Below, one piece after another: positions 34,793 through 43,664 of a DNA stretch of 64,000 nt. A program made the translations under genes and the position numbers. The stretch covers positions 1 through 64,000 of the forward strand of contig NZ_JAAGKO020000007.1 of assembly GCF_027947535.2 (NCBI RefSeq), read 5' to 3'. How positions within the stretch are numbered: the stretch's first letter is position 1; each line of letters starts with the position of its first letter. The notes beneath the pieces were generated by a model, which had not been told where the DNA came from, did not search any database, and saw only the letters and a list, made by a program, of their open reading frames with translations. This DNA is from Streptantibioticus silvisoli. Lineage in GTDB: Bacteria > Actinomycetota > Actinomycetes > Streptomycetales > Streptomycetaceae.

Positions 34793-35308
34793 TCAGGGGG
34801 CGGGCGGTTCGGGGCGCAGCAGGGCCAGCAGATCGGTGAGCCGTGCCAGGTCGGCGGGGGAGAGCGCGGCGACCGCCGGCGGCGGGTCGGTCATGACGCG
34901 GTGCCCGGCGCGGGCCGCGACACGGCCGGCCGGGGTGAGGTGCACCAGCTTGCGCCGGTTGTCGTCGGGGTGCGGGGTGCGTTCGACGAATCCGCGGGCC
35001 TGCATCTTGTCGACCGCGAGGGTGGCGGACGGCGGGTCGGCGCCGATCAGCACGGCGACCTCCCGCAGGGTCATCGGCCCGTCGGCCAGCCGCAGGAGCA
35101 GTTCCAGCCTGAGCGGGCCCAGGTCGAGTTCGTCCCGCAGCCGGCCCCGGCGGTCCTGGGCGGTGACGAAGGCCTGCATGGCCGTCCAGGCCAGGGTGGC
35201 CGCATCGGCCGGACCGCCGGTGCTGTCGGCCGGCCCATCGGTGCTGCCGGCCGGACCGCCGGCGGTGTCCCGGCCGCGGTCAGCGGACGGTGTTTCCGCT
35301 GTCGGCAT
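34793..35308 (-). CDS. MarR-family regulator
   Basis: A 171-residue MarR-type winged-helix protein after a 35-residue Gly/Ser/Ala-rich leader: LGPLRLELLLRLADGPMTLREVAVLIGADPPSATL is the DNA-binding region and FVERTPHPDDNRRKLVHLT the wing. Its start lies 29 bp inside the end of the MFS gene, so it is translated from the same mRNA. MarR proteins next to efflux pumps usually repress the pump until a toxic ligand binds. Its likely site is the AT-rich repeat region at 36758-36815. Confidence 0.9.
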   Translation of the reverse strand: MPTAETPSADRGRDTAGGPAGSTDGPADSTGGPADAATLAWTAMQAFVTAQDRRGRLRDELDLGPLRLELLLRLADGPMTLREVAVLIGADPPSATLAVDKMQARGFVERTPHPDDNRRKLVHLTPAGRVAARAGHRVMTDPPPAVAALSPADLARLTDLLALLRPEPPAP

Positions 35309-36731
35309 GCGTCACCTCCCGCGTCCGGGCTGCGGCGAGCCGTTCGCCGTTGCGCCGTGCGGTCTGCCGCGCCCAGCGGCTGGTCGACGCGAGGCCGCCC
35401 AGCAGTACGGCGACGCCGCAGCCGGCGATGACGGCCCAGGCGGCGTGGGAGGCGGTCACGAACCCGGCGCCGGTGCCGGCGGCGATGATCGCACCGGTCA
35501 CGGCGACGCCGACCGCCGAGCCGAACTGGCGGCTGGTCGAGGCCAGTGCCCCGGCCACGCCCGCCTGGTCGGCCGGCATCCCCGACACCGCGGTGTTGGT
35601 GATCGGCGCGGTCACCAGTCCGGATCCGGCGCCGAAGACGACGTAGGCGACGACGAGGTACCACAGCGGGGTACGGGCGTCGAGCCGCAGGAACAGCAGC
35701 GCTCCGACCGCCAGCAGCGGTCCGGCCAGCACGAGCGGGAGCCGCGGCCCCCTCGCCGCGACCAGCCGGCCGGAGACCGTGGCGAACACCGCCATCACGA
35801 CCGCCATCGGGATCGTCCGCACCCCCGCCCCCAACGCGCTCTCACCGCGGACGTCCTGGAGATAGAGGGTGTTCAGGAAGAGGAATCCGCCGAGGGTCGC
35901 GAAGGCGGCCACCGCGATGAGCATGGCTCCGGAGAACGGCGCACTGCGGAAGAACCGCATGTCGATCAACGGGTCACGGCGGCGCGTCTCCACCACGACC
36001 AACGCTCCGGCGCCCAGCGCGGCGACCACGAACAGGGTGACGATCGACGCCGACCCCCAGCCGCGCCGCGGTCCCTCGATGATCGCGGCCGTGATCGAGG
36101 CGAGCAGCACGACGACCAGCACCTGGCCGAAGGGGTCCAGCCTGCGGGCGCGCGCCGCCTTCGACTCCGGTACGAAGCGCTGGGTGAGCACGATCGCGGC
36201 GATCCCGATGGGCACGTTGATCCAGAAGATCGACCGCCAGCCGAGCCCGCTGACCAGCAGCCCGCCCAGCACCGGCCCGGCCGCCAGACTCAGCCCGGCC
36301 ACCGACCCCCACACGCCCACCGCGCGGGCCCGCTCCCGGCGGTCGGTGAAGGTGTTGACGATGATCGACATCGCCACCGGGTTCAGCAGCGACCCGCCCA
36401 CGGCCTGCACGGCGCGGAAGCCGACCAGCCAGCCCAGGCCGGGCGCCACCGAGCACAGCAGCGAGCCGATCGAGAACAGCGCCAGCCCGGTCCGGAACGC
36501 CCGGCGCCGGCCGAACCGGTCCGCCAGCGACCCGGACAGCATCAGCAGGCAGGCGATCACCAGCGTGTAGGCGTCGATGGTCCACTGAAGCCCGCTGACC
36601 GACGCGTGCATGCCGCGCTGGATCGCCGGCAGGGCCACGTTGATGATCGTCGCGTCGACGCCCGCGATGAAGACACTCATGCAGCAGATCGCCAGTACCA
36701 GCGGACGCCGGGTCGGTCCTCGGTTCGGCAA
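35280..36731 (-). CDS. MFS multidrug transporter, DHA2 type
   Basis: A 483-residue 14-helix MFS pump: helix 1 reads FIAGVDATIINVALPAIQR, followed by LADRFGRRRAFRTG in the helix 2-3 loop. It would expel drugs or toxic metabolites. The frame can be read from ATG 36776, but that adds MVCINYCLVSGGRS from the AT-rich operator; TTG 36731, seven bases after GGGAGG, is the better start. It forms an operon with the MarR gene downstream, overlapping by 29 bp. Confidence 0.9.
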   Translation of the reverse strand: MPNRGPTRRPLVLAICCMSVFIAGVDATIINVALPAIQRGMHASVSGLQWTIDAYTLVIACLLMLSGSLADRFGRRRAFRTGLALFSIGSLLCSVAPGLGWLVGFRAVQAVGGSLLNPVAMSIIVNTFTDRRERARAVGVWGSVAGLSLAAGPVLGGLLVSGLGWRSIFWINVPIGIAAIVLTQRFVPESKAARARRLDPFGQVLVVVLLASITAAIIEGPRRGWGSASIVTLFVVAALGAGALVVVETRRRDPLIDMRFFRSAPFSGAMLIAVAAFATLGGFLFLNTLYLQDVRGESALGAGVRTIPMAVVMAVFATVSGRLVAARGPRLPLVLAGPLLAVGALLFLRLDARTPLWYLVVAYVVFGAGSGLVTAPITNTAVSGMPADQAGVAGALASTSRQFGSAVGVAVTGAIIAAGTGAGFVTASHAAWAVIAGCGVAVLLGGLASTSRWARQTARRNGERLAAARTREVTHADSGNTVR

Positions 36732-36757
36732 CGTCGACCTCCCTCCCGAGACGAGAC

Positions 36758-36815
36758 AATAGTTAATACACACCAATGGTTAAGGTACGCCAATGGTTGG
36801 TGAGGCATAACTATT
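36758..36815. promoter_or_regulatory. AT-rich operator region of the MFS/MarR operon
   Basis: Outer inverted repeats AATAGTTA (36758-36765) and TAACTATT (36808-36815) enclose two direct copies of CCAATGGTT 17 bp apart (36773 and 36790). It is an AT-rich island in GC-rich DNA just upstream of the TTG start, so it probably holds the promoter and MarR-binding sites. Confidence 0.7.
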
Positions 36816-36898
36816 TTCAGGCACGGGGGCGGGCGGGCGCGCGCTGGAGGTGGGCTCGTCGGGGGCGGACTCGTCGGAGGCGGGCGCCCTGGGCCTGC

Positions 36899-37104
36899 GG
36901 GCGCCTTGGGCCTGCGAGCGCCGTGGGCCTGCGAGCGCCTCGGGCGGGCAAGCGCCGTGAGCGAGCGGGCGCCTTGGGCCTGCGAGCGCCGTGGGCCTGC
37001 GAGCGCCTCGGGCGGGCAAGCGCCGTGAGCGAGCGGGCGCCTTGGGGCGGGCGCCTTGGGGCGGGCGCCTTGGGGCGGGCGCCTTGGGGCGGGCGCCTTG
37101 GGGG
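36899..37104. repeat. Composite minisatellite: 68-bp x2 then 14-bp x5
   Basis: Two identical-looking 68-bp units occupy 36899-36966 and 36967-37034. They are followed by five 14-bp units (GGGCGCCTTGGGGC type) to 37104. The whole stretch is gene-free, and frames through it give only low-complexity peptides. It fills most of the interval between the MFS operon and a lipoprotein gene. Confidence 0.85.
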
Positions 37105-37253
37105 TGAGTCGGCACTTCGGGGGTCACGCGGCCGGAATCGTGCTCCCCCGGCCCCGGGACGGCCGACCGGATTGCGCACCCTCGACCGGCCGCCGGCCGC
37201 CGCCTTCACCCACGAACACCGTTACGGCGCCGGCGGCTTGCCCCGTGCCCGGC

Positions 37254-37676
37254 TCAACCGCCCAGCGCGGCCCGGCAGATGGCGTCCCACGAGGCCGGGA
37301 TGCGGCGCGTGCGCACCCCCTGGCCGCACAGGGCGGCGGCGTTGGCCGGCACCGGGGCCGCCCGGCGGACGGCGTCGCGCGGCCGGGAACGCGGATGCCG
37401 TGCCGGGCGGATCGCGACCTGACGTCGCGTCACATGCCGTACCGCGGGCGGCGGGTTGTGGTGCGCCGACGGACGCGGGCCGGGGGCCGGGCCGGTCATC
37501 ACCAGGCTCGGCGTGGCGGACGGCGGCGCGCTCTCCGGCGGCGCACTCTCGGGCGGCGCGGCGCGTACGGAGCCGGCGGGCGGAGCGACGTGCCGGGCGG
37601 GCGCGGGGTGCACGACGGTACAGCCCGCCAACAGGACCGCGCCGATGAGCAGCAGGGACGACCGGATCATGGTCAA
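37254..37676 (-). CDS. Small secreted lipoprotein
   Basis: A 140-residue protein with a classic lipoprotein signal: MIRSSLLLIGAVLLAGC, lipobox LAGC with the cysteine at about residue 19. The mature part begins with a Pro/Ala-rich linker (APPESAPPESAPPSATPS) and ends with a basic region and a small Cys-containing tail (AALCGQGVRTRRIPASWDAICRAAL). It should be anchored outside the membrane. I do not recognise a family; the C-terminal segment occurs in several streptomycete lipoproteins of unknown function as far as I recall. Confidence 0.75.
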   Translation of the reverse strand: MTMIRSSLLLIGAVLLAGCTVVHPAPARHVAPPAGSVRAAPPESAPPESAPPSATPSLVMTGPAPGPRPSAHHNPPPAVRHVTRRQVAIRPARHPRSRPRDAVRRAAPVPANAAALCGQGVRTRRIPASWDAICRAALGG

Positions 37677-37740
37677 GGTCTACGGCACGGCGACCCGTTC
37701 GCGACCACGCCACAGGCCGGAGTCACCGGTACGAGGGACG

Positions 37741-37850
37741 CGCCACGGCAGTACGGGGACGGCCCACGGCGGTACGGGGGCGGCCCACGGCGGTACGGGG
37801 GCGGCCCACGGCGGTAAAGGGGACGCCCCACGGCGGTACGGGGGACGCGC
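37741..37850. repeat. 21-bp tandem repeat, about 5 units
   Basis: Units of the type CGGCCCACGGCGGTACGGGG repeat with a 21-bp period from about 37741 to 37850, with drift at both ends. They lie in the 421-bp gap (37677-38097) between the lipoprotein gene and a divergent patatin gene, so they flank or include promoters. No reading frame is credible. Confidence 0.75.
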
Positions 37851-38097
37851 CCCACGGCGCGGGGCTTCGCGACCCGGACACCTGCGCCGTCCCGCCACCG
37901 GCACCGTTCCCCCCGCTCCCACCCCGCGCACGGCCCCGGGGCGTACCCCGACGTCTGCGGACAGCTGGTGGACGGCCTCCCGCCCCGGGTGACGACACCC
38001 CGATCGAAGACTCCCCTGCCGAAGGCCCACCCCGCCCAAGACCCGGCCCGCCGAGCCCCTCGCGCATGCGGCGGGCCGCTCGGGGCACGCTACGGCC

Positions 38098-38976
38098 ATG
38101 GGCGACGACGGGCAGGCGGCGGAATCGCGCCGGTGCGCGTTCGTACTCGGCGGCGGCGGAGCGCTGGGCGCACACGAAGTGGGCATGCTGCGGGCGCTGT
38201 TGGAGCACGACGTACGTCCCGACCTGGTGGTGGGCACGTCGGTCGGGGCGATCAACGGTGCCGCCGTGGCCGCCGATCCGTCGCCGGCCGCGGTGGACCG
38301 GCTGACCGGCCTGTGGACCGGGCTCGGCCGGGCGGGCGTCTTCTCGGGCTCGCTGCTGAGCCGGCTGCGTACCGTGGTGAGCAGCGGAACGCACCTGTAC
38401 ACGGCCGAACCGCTCCGGGCGTTGCTGGCCGAGCACCTGCCGGTCGGGCGGATGGAGGACCTCGCCCTGCCGTTCCAGTGCGTGGCGGCCGGCATCGAAC
38501 AGGCCGCCGAGCACTGGTTCCGCGACGGACCACTGGTGGAGGCGGTGCTCGCGTCGTGCGCGGTGCCCGGCCTGCTGCCGCCGGTACGCGTCGGCGGGCA
38601 GACCTACGTCGACGGCGGCCTGGTCAACAGCATCCCGGTCGGCCGGGCGGTCGCGCTCGGCGCCGACACCGTCTACGTCCTGCAAGTAGGCCGGATCGAG
38701 ACGCCGTTGCGCCCGCCGAGGTACCCGTGGCAGGTGGCGATGGTCGCCTTCGAGATCGCCCGGCGGCACCGGTTCGCCCGGGACATGGCCGACCTGCCGC
38801 CGTCGGTGACCGTGCACGTACTGCCCTCCGGAGCACCGGAGAGCGAGGGAACCGTGGCCCGCCTCGCGCACCGGGACTTCGACCGGACCGGCGAGCGGAT
38901 CGAGCGGGCGTACGAAGCGTCCTGCCGCTACCTGGAACAGTCACCGCGGGCCGGCGACGGCCCCCCGCCGTGCTGA
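38098..38976 (+). CDS. Patatin-like phospholipase
   Basis: A 292-residue patatin-type lipid acyl hydrolase with a Ser-Asp dyad: the oxyanion loop FVLGGGGALGAHEVG, the nucleophile in GTSVGAING and the Asp in TYVDGGLVNSIPVGRA. It would deacylate phospholipids or acyl-CoA. No ribosome-binding site is obvious before the ATG. The stop overlaps the start of an acyltransferase gene by seven bases, which suggests a deacylation/reacylation pair for membrane lipid remodelling; that coupling is inferred. Confidence 0.92.
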   Translation: MGDDGQAAESRRCAFVLGGGGALGAHEVGMLRALLEHDVRPDLVVGTSVGAINGAAVAADPSPAAVDRLTGLWTGLGRAGVFSGSLLSRLRTVVSSGTHLYTAEPLRALLAEHLPVGRMEDLALPFQCVAAGIEQAAEHWFRDGPLVEAVLASCAVPGLLPPVRVGGQTYVDGGLVNSIPVGRAVALGADTVYVLQVGRIETPLRPPRYPWQVAMVAFEIARRHRFARDMADLPPSVTVHVLPSGAPESEGTVARLAHRDFDRTGERIERAYEASCRYLEQSPRAGDGPPPC

Positions 38977-40040
38977 CCGCCCCGCTCCTCGCGACAGGCC
39001 GCGGCCGGGCCGTGCTGGGCGGCACCCTCAGCGCGATCCGCCGACCGACCGCCGTCGCACTGCTGCTCGCCCTGCTGCCGGTGGTCGCCGCGCTGCTGGT
39101 GTGCGCGGCCCTCTGCACCGCGCCGGTGTCGCTGCTGCGCGGCAACGCGAGATGGCGGGCGGTCCGGCTGCTGTCGGCCGCGCTGGCCTACGTGGTGGCG
39201 GACCTCACCGGGGTGGCCGCCGCGGTGGTGACCTGGCTGCGCTGGCCACCGTATTCGGCGGCCCACCGCGCCCGGCTCACGGCGGTCACCTGGGTACTGC
39301 TGGAACGCCTGCTGGGGACGGTGCGCCGGGTGGCGTCGCGCGCCTTCGGCGTCGTCGTGGACGTCACGCCCGCCATCCCGTTCGACGGCGGGCCGGACGC
39401 GGGCGGTCCCGTGGTGCTGTTCGTGCGGCACGCCGGGCCGGGCGACTCGTTCCTGCTGGTGCACGCCCTGCTGGCGCAGGCGGGGTTGCGGCCGCACGTG
39501 GTGCTGAAGCGGATGCTGCGCTTCGACCCCTGCCTGGACCTGCTGCTCAGCCGGGTGCCGCACTGCTTCGTGCCGGCGCCGCGCGGCGTGCCGGTGACCC
39601 GGGACATGACGGCACTGGCCGCCGGACTGGGCGACGGCGACGCGCTGGTGCTGTTCCCCGAGGGCGGCAACTTCACCGAACGGCGCCACCGGCTGGCCAT
39701 CGCGAGCCTCCGCCGGCACGGCCTGCGGCGGACGGCCCGCCAGGCGGAACACATGCCGCACGTCCTGCCGCCGCGCACCTCCGGCCCGCTGGCCGTCCTC
39801 AACGCGGCGCCCACCGCCGACGTGGTCTTCGTCGCCCACACCGGACTCGACGCGATCGACTCCGCACGGCACGGCTGGGCAGCGCTGCCACTGCGGGAAC
39901 GGGTCCGGGCGCACTGGTGGCGAATACCGGCCGCCGCCGTCCCGCCGGGCGACGCGGCACGGGCCGAGTGGCTGATGGAGCAGTGGGCGCTGGTCGACGC
40001 GTGGATAGGACAGCAGGCGGAGCGCCCGGCGACGGGGTGA
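38970..40040 (+). CDS. Membrane-associated glycerolipid acyltransferase (PlsC-like)
   Basis: A 356-residue protein with an N-terminal hydrophobic region (LLLALLPVVAALLVCAALC and a second segment LSAALAYVVADLTGVAAAVV) and a PlsC-type domain. The catalytic HX4D is RHAGPGD, and the phosphate-binding motif is FPEGGNFTERR. It should transfer an acyl chain to lysophospholipid at the inner membrane face. GTG 38970 is chosen because it overlaps the patatin stop; the frame upstream is only an artefact. Confidence 0.85.
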   Translation: MLTAPLLATGRGRAVLGGTLSAIRRPTAVALLLALLPVVAALLVCAALCTAPVSLLRGNARWRAVRLLSAALAYVVADLTGVAAAVVTWLRWPPYSAAHRARLTAVTWVLLERLLGTVRRVASRAFGVVVDVTPAIPFDGGPDAGGPVVLFVRHAGPGDSFLLVHALLAQAGLRPHVVLKRMLRFDPCLDLLLSRVPHCFVPAPRGVPVTRDMTALAAGLGDGDALVLFPEGGNFTERRHRLAIASLRRHGLRRTARQAEHMPHVLPPRTSGPLAVLNAAPTADVVFVAHTGLDAIDSARHGWAALPLRERVRAHWWRIPAAAVPPGDAARAEWLMEQWALVDAWIGQQAERPATG

Positions 40041-40186
40041 CCCCTCCCCCACTCCCCCGTGTCGTCCCTTGATCGTCGTGACAACTCCCGCTGCCCGTCG
40101 CTCAGTTCGCATCTCGTGCGGTGAGGGCGCACCATCTGGGTACGTAGGTCACGACAAGCGGGTCGAACGGTACGGAGGAGCTGGGC

Positions 40187-40852
40187 GTGATGGCTGACAG
40201 GGCCGGGGAGGGCGGGCGGCGGCGCGTGCCGTGGTACGTGGGGCTGCCGGTGACGCTGGCGGTGATCGCGGCGGTCTTCGTTGCGGTGGGCCACTTCGGC
40301 TGGCTGCCGGGGCTGCCGGACCCGTTCGGCGAACGGACGGTGGACCGCAGCGGACCGGTACTGCTGAAGTCGGTCGACAACCTGAGCCGTTACGAGGGCG
40401 CGGAGGGCAACTTCCAGGTCGTGGTGGACCTCGACAAGGAGGCGAAGTTCCTGCCCTCGGCGGTCCTGGGCAACCGCACGCTGTACGTGGGCGCCGGTTC
40501 GGTCGACGCCTACGTCGACTTCGGGCACCTGAGCGGCAAGGCGGTGACCGTCTCCGCCGACCGGACCACCGCGACGCTGCGCCTGCCGCACGCCCAACTG
40601 GCCCAGGCGGCGCTGGATCCCAAGCGTTCCTACGTCTTCGCCCAGCAGCGCGGCATCTTCGACCGCATCGGATCGTTCTTCTCCGACAACCCCAACACGC
40701 AGCAGCAACTGGAAGTACTGGCGACCAAGAAGATCCAGGACGCCGCCGAGCAGAGCCAGTTGAAGCAGCGGGCCGAGACCAACACCAAGGGGATGCTCCA
40801 GGGCATGCTGCACTCCCTCGGCTACACCACCGTGAAGATCACGTTCGGCTGA
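40187..40852 (+). CDS. DUF4230 membrane-anchored protein
   Basis: A 221-residue protein with a single N-terminal membrane segment (WYVGLPVTLAVIAAVFVAVGHF) followed by an extracytoplasmic DUF4230-type domain, recognisable from the VDRSGPVLLKSVDNLSRYEGAEG start and the beta-rich middle. Function of the family is unknown. GTG 40187 and ATG 40190 are both possible starts; GGAGG lies upstream. It is a stand-alone gene beside the mobile-element zone. Confidence 0.85.
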   Translation: MMADRAGEGGRRRVPWYVGLPVTLAVIAAVFVAVGHFGWLPGLPDPFGERTVDRSGPVLLKSVDNLSRYEGAEGNFQVVVDLDKEAKFLPSAVLGNRTLYVGAGSVDAYVDFGHLSGKAVTVSADRTTATLRLPHAQLAQAALDPKRSYVFAQQRGIFDRIGSFFSDNPNTQQQLEVLATKKIQDAAEQSQLKQRAETNTKGMLQGMLHSLGYTTVKITFG

Positions 40853-41199
40853 AGTCCCCCGACGGCCCGCCACGACGCCGAAGCGGCCGTTCCGGAACGC
40901 GACGGCCGGGCGGGAGCACGGCGGTCGTGAGGTTCGCGACTGCGACCGCGCGGACCCGTGCTGCGGCATAATCCCCCTCCTCGGCGGGACAGCGGCATGC
41001 GTGCTGCCACCGACCGCGACGGACTCACCGCGCTCAGGAACCGGAATACGGAGGCCGGACGCTCCGTGGCCGGTGACGGCAACAACGTGCTGGGGGCGGT
41101 GGTGCTGCCCGAGCAAAGGCCGGGACACGAGCGGCCGGCGCCTCGTTCACCATGCCGGAGGGCAACCCTGATCCGCCGCCCCGGCGCGTCGGCCCGCAT
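40853..41199. other. Gene-free interval before the transposase remnants
   Basis: About 350 bp in which I see no supportable gene. GC content starts to fall here, and the right part may still belong to the decayed insertion sequence. Confidence 0.45.
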
Positions 41200-42568
41200 C
41201 CTCACGGACAACCCCGCCACCAGCAGGCCTTGCAGCCTGACCGCTGCGGAGGAACGCAATCCTGGTGCCGGGTGGTCGTCCAGGTCCCGGCCGGTGGTGT
41301 TTCGGTGACCTGGCGGGGCAGGGCAGGTGCTGGCGGAGGTTGCGAAACGTCCGGCGGACCCGGGCAGGCGCTCGGTGCTGCTGGCTCCTCCCACGGATAC
41401 CGCGGGCCAGCGGGCCAGCGGGCCAGCCGGAGCCGGGTGTATGCGGAGATGATCGGCCAGGTCCATCGGTCGGCCGCCGCCGGCTCCCGCAGTCGGGGCT
41501 TCGTTCAGCCCAGGAACTGCTGGAACAGCCGAAACGCATGTTCCAGGTCGAAGCGTCGCAGGAACGCCTGCCGTGCCCGGTCGACGTCTGCGTCGCCGGC
41601 GCCCGTCCTCGAGGACCGCAGCCGCACCGCCGGCGCCTCACGGTCCTTCGACAGGTGCTCGACCTCCAGCCGGATCAACGTCCCCCCGATCAGGGGAAGT
41701 TCTCCTTCGTGGGCCGGCCGTGCGGCCCGGTGGGTCGGCCATGGGTGGGTCCGGTCCCATGCCTGTGTGACGGCCCTGGCCGTGGTTCGCGGTTGCCGTG
41801 TGGGTGATGACCGCCGGGTCGGGCCGGGGCTCCGGATTGGCGAAGCGGAACTGCGGACCGTGCTTGGGCGGTCGGCCGCCCTTGGGGTCGTGGACCCGCG
41901 GCGGCTTCGATAACCGCGTCACGCGGTCGCCGCGGATCCGCCCGATCGACTCGACCGGCAGATCCCGCAGGACCCGGGCCGGGCGGGTCACGTCGTAACC
42001 GGCGTCCGTGACGATGACGGTGTCCGGCTCGCCGGGCTGCCGCTGCCCCGCGGAGCTGGGCCGTTCGACGACGTCGCGGAGCTGAGCGGCAGTGACCGCC
42101 GTGGCGTCGTCGGCCGGGCCGGACCACATCCAGGACCTGTGTCCAGGACACGGCGCCCATCTCCAGTACCGCGACGAACGAGTACGGCCGGCCCGGGATG
42201 AACTGCGAGGCCGCCTTCGCCCGGCCATGGACGTGGCAGAACAGCCGGTCGGTTGAACACGGCGCGTCCGACCGGAGCAACGGCGAGACGTCCACCGCTA
42301 TTACCGGGCGGCCGTCCGGGAACCGGGGCGGCGGCGGGCCGGCCAGCAACGACCGCAGCCGCCCGGTGTCGATCCGGCCGCGGTTCAGGGCGTCGTACAT
42401 CGCGCCGTGCTCGGGCAGCAGCGTCAGCTCCACCGCCGAGGCCACCGCACCGGGTGCACACAACACCGCATCCGACAGCTCGAACAGCTCGTCGCCCCGC
42501 ACGGTCGGACACGCGTAGAACTCGTCCCGAAAGCGTGACGCTTCCTCGAACGCCTCACCCACCCTCAC
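41200..42568 (-). pseudogene. DDE-type transposase, frameshifted
   Basis: The start (ATG 42568) encodes a transposase N terminus with DELFELSDAVLCAPGAVAS, LTLLPEHGAMYDALNRGRID and IAVDVSPLLRSD. Near 42120 the match jumps to another frame with VIVTDAGYDVTR and HDPKGGRPPKHGPQFRFA, and further shifts follow (C-terminal traces such as FRNLRQHLPCPAR to about 41280). At least three frame changes show that the element is dead. It resembles a transposase family common in streptomycetes. The left boundary is approximate and no terminal repeats were identified. Confidence 0.8.
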
Positions 42569-42690
42569 CGCCTTCGTCGTTCACCTGCACGTTGGCCGGA
42601 GCACATGATCGGGCGGAGGCCGCCTCGGCGTCCGGCACATGACCAGGCCGACGCAGCAGTTCCAGACGCCGTACGAGGCGTGAGGACCGC

Positions 42691-43101
42691 TCAGTCGGGC
42701 AGCGCGACAGTCAGGTCCACCTCGACCAACTGCCCTGCGAAGCCCAGCTGCGCGACACCCAGGAGCGTGCTGGCGGACGTGAACGCCGGCCCGAGGGCGG
42801 AAGCGGTAAGCCGGTGCCAGGCAAGGCCCAGGTCCTGCTGGTCATCGCTGCGCACGTAGATCACCGAACGCACCACGTGCTGCGGCTGAGCATGCACCGC
42901 CGCAAGGGCAGCGAGTGCGTTCACGACGACCTGATCGACCTGCACGTCGAGGGAACCCGCTCCGACGAGAGAGCCACCCTGGTCAAGGGGACACTGCCCC
43001 GCCAGATAAGCCGTTCGGCCAGCCTCCACCACGGTGATGTGGTGATAGCCCGGCGTGTCGTGCAACTGATCGGGGTTGATGCGGCTGATCTTCGCTGTCA
43101 T
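42691..43101 (-). CDS. RidA/YjgF-family protein
   Basis: A 136-residue member of the RidA (YjgF/YER057c) family, which hydrolyses reactive enamine/imine intermediates: GYHHITVVEAGRTAYLAGQCPLD and the C-terminal LGVAQLGFAGQLVEVDLTVAL are typical. The usual arginine of the active site may correspond to the R in HVVRSVIYVRSDD. The start ATG 43101 is preferred to one 45 bases upstream because similarity begins there. It appears intact although it is enclosed by decayed transposons. Confidence 0.85.
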   Translation of the reverse strand: MTAKISRINPDQLHDTPGYHHITVVEAGRTAYLAGQCPLDQGGSLVGAGSLDVQVDQVVVNALAALAAVHAQPQHVVRSVIYVRSDDQQDLGLAWHRLTASALGPAFTSASTLLGVAQLGFAGQLVEVDLTVALPD

Positions 43102-43360
43102 GCCACGAGTCTGACCACTCCGCCCCCGGCACGCACTGACATTCACCCCACCGCGCGACCCTCCGACGCGACGCGGGGTTGCAGAACAAGCTCAGGCCCG
43201 GGGCTTGGGCCACCGCCGAAGTGCACCCACTGCGGGCGGCGCAGTTGCACAGGCGTTCGTCGGCCAGACACCCCGCGACCACGATCAGGCCGTGAACGAA
43301 CCGGGCCGGTGGTGGTCGTTCCGGCGTGTCGAGCCGGAGCGGCGGTGCCAGTTTGCAAAT

Positions 43361-43435
43361 TCGTTGACTGGTCGTTGTGGGGGTCAACGAATTAGCGGCG
43401 CCAAACCGTTGTCGCTGTCAACAACCAGTCAACGA
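43361..43435. repeat. 17-bp imperfect inverted repeat
   Basis: TCGTTGACTGGTCGTTG (43361-43377) is repeated inverted at 43419-43435 with one mismatch, 41 bp apart. It lies in the 563-bp gene-free stretch between the RidA gene and the IS256-type remnant and could be a mobile-element end or a recombinase binding region. Confidence 0.7.
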
Positions 43436-43480
43436 TTCCAACGGACAGGACCGCGCTTCCGGACCGACACACCGCCGTCC
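43408..43480. repeat. 73-bp direct repeat, copy A
   Basis: Ungapped 73-bp match, 10 mismatches by my count, to 45632-45704 in the same orientation. The best-conserved part is CGCGCTTCCGGACCGACAC. The two copies enclose the IS256-type and IS5-type remnants, which suggests an insertion or recombination history. Confidence 0.75.
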
Positions 43481-43664
43481 CCAGAGGCTTCCGGGACGGC
43501 GTCGGCTTTCGGCCTCTCCCGAGCGGCACAGAACTGACGCCCTTCACTGATCGTTTCAGAATGAGATCGGTGTGTCTGCTCGCGTCGGGCGATTCTCGTC
43601 GGCAGGCGGTCGCGTCCTCGGAACGGTGTAAAAGCTCAACGAGGTGAGTGCCGTGATGGGCATC

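Noticed and set aside
41200-42568. Intact transposase gene from the 292-codon frame at 41690-42568
   Set aside because: Family similarity leaves this frame near 42120 and continues in other frames, so the long frame is a chance extension of a broken gene.
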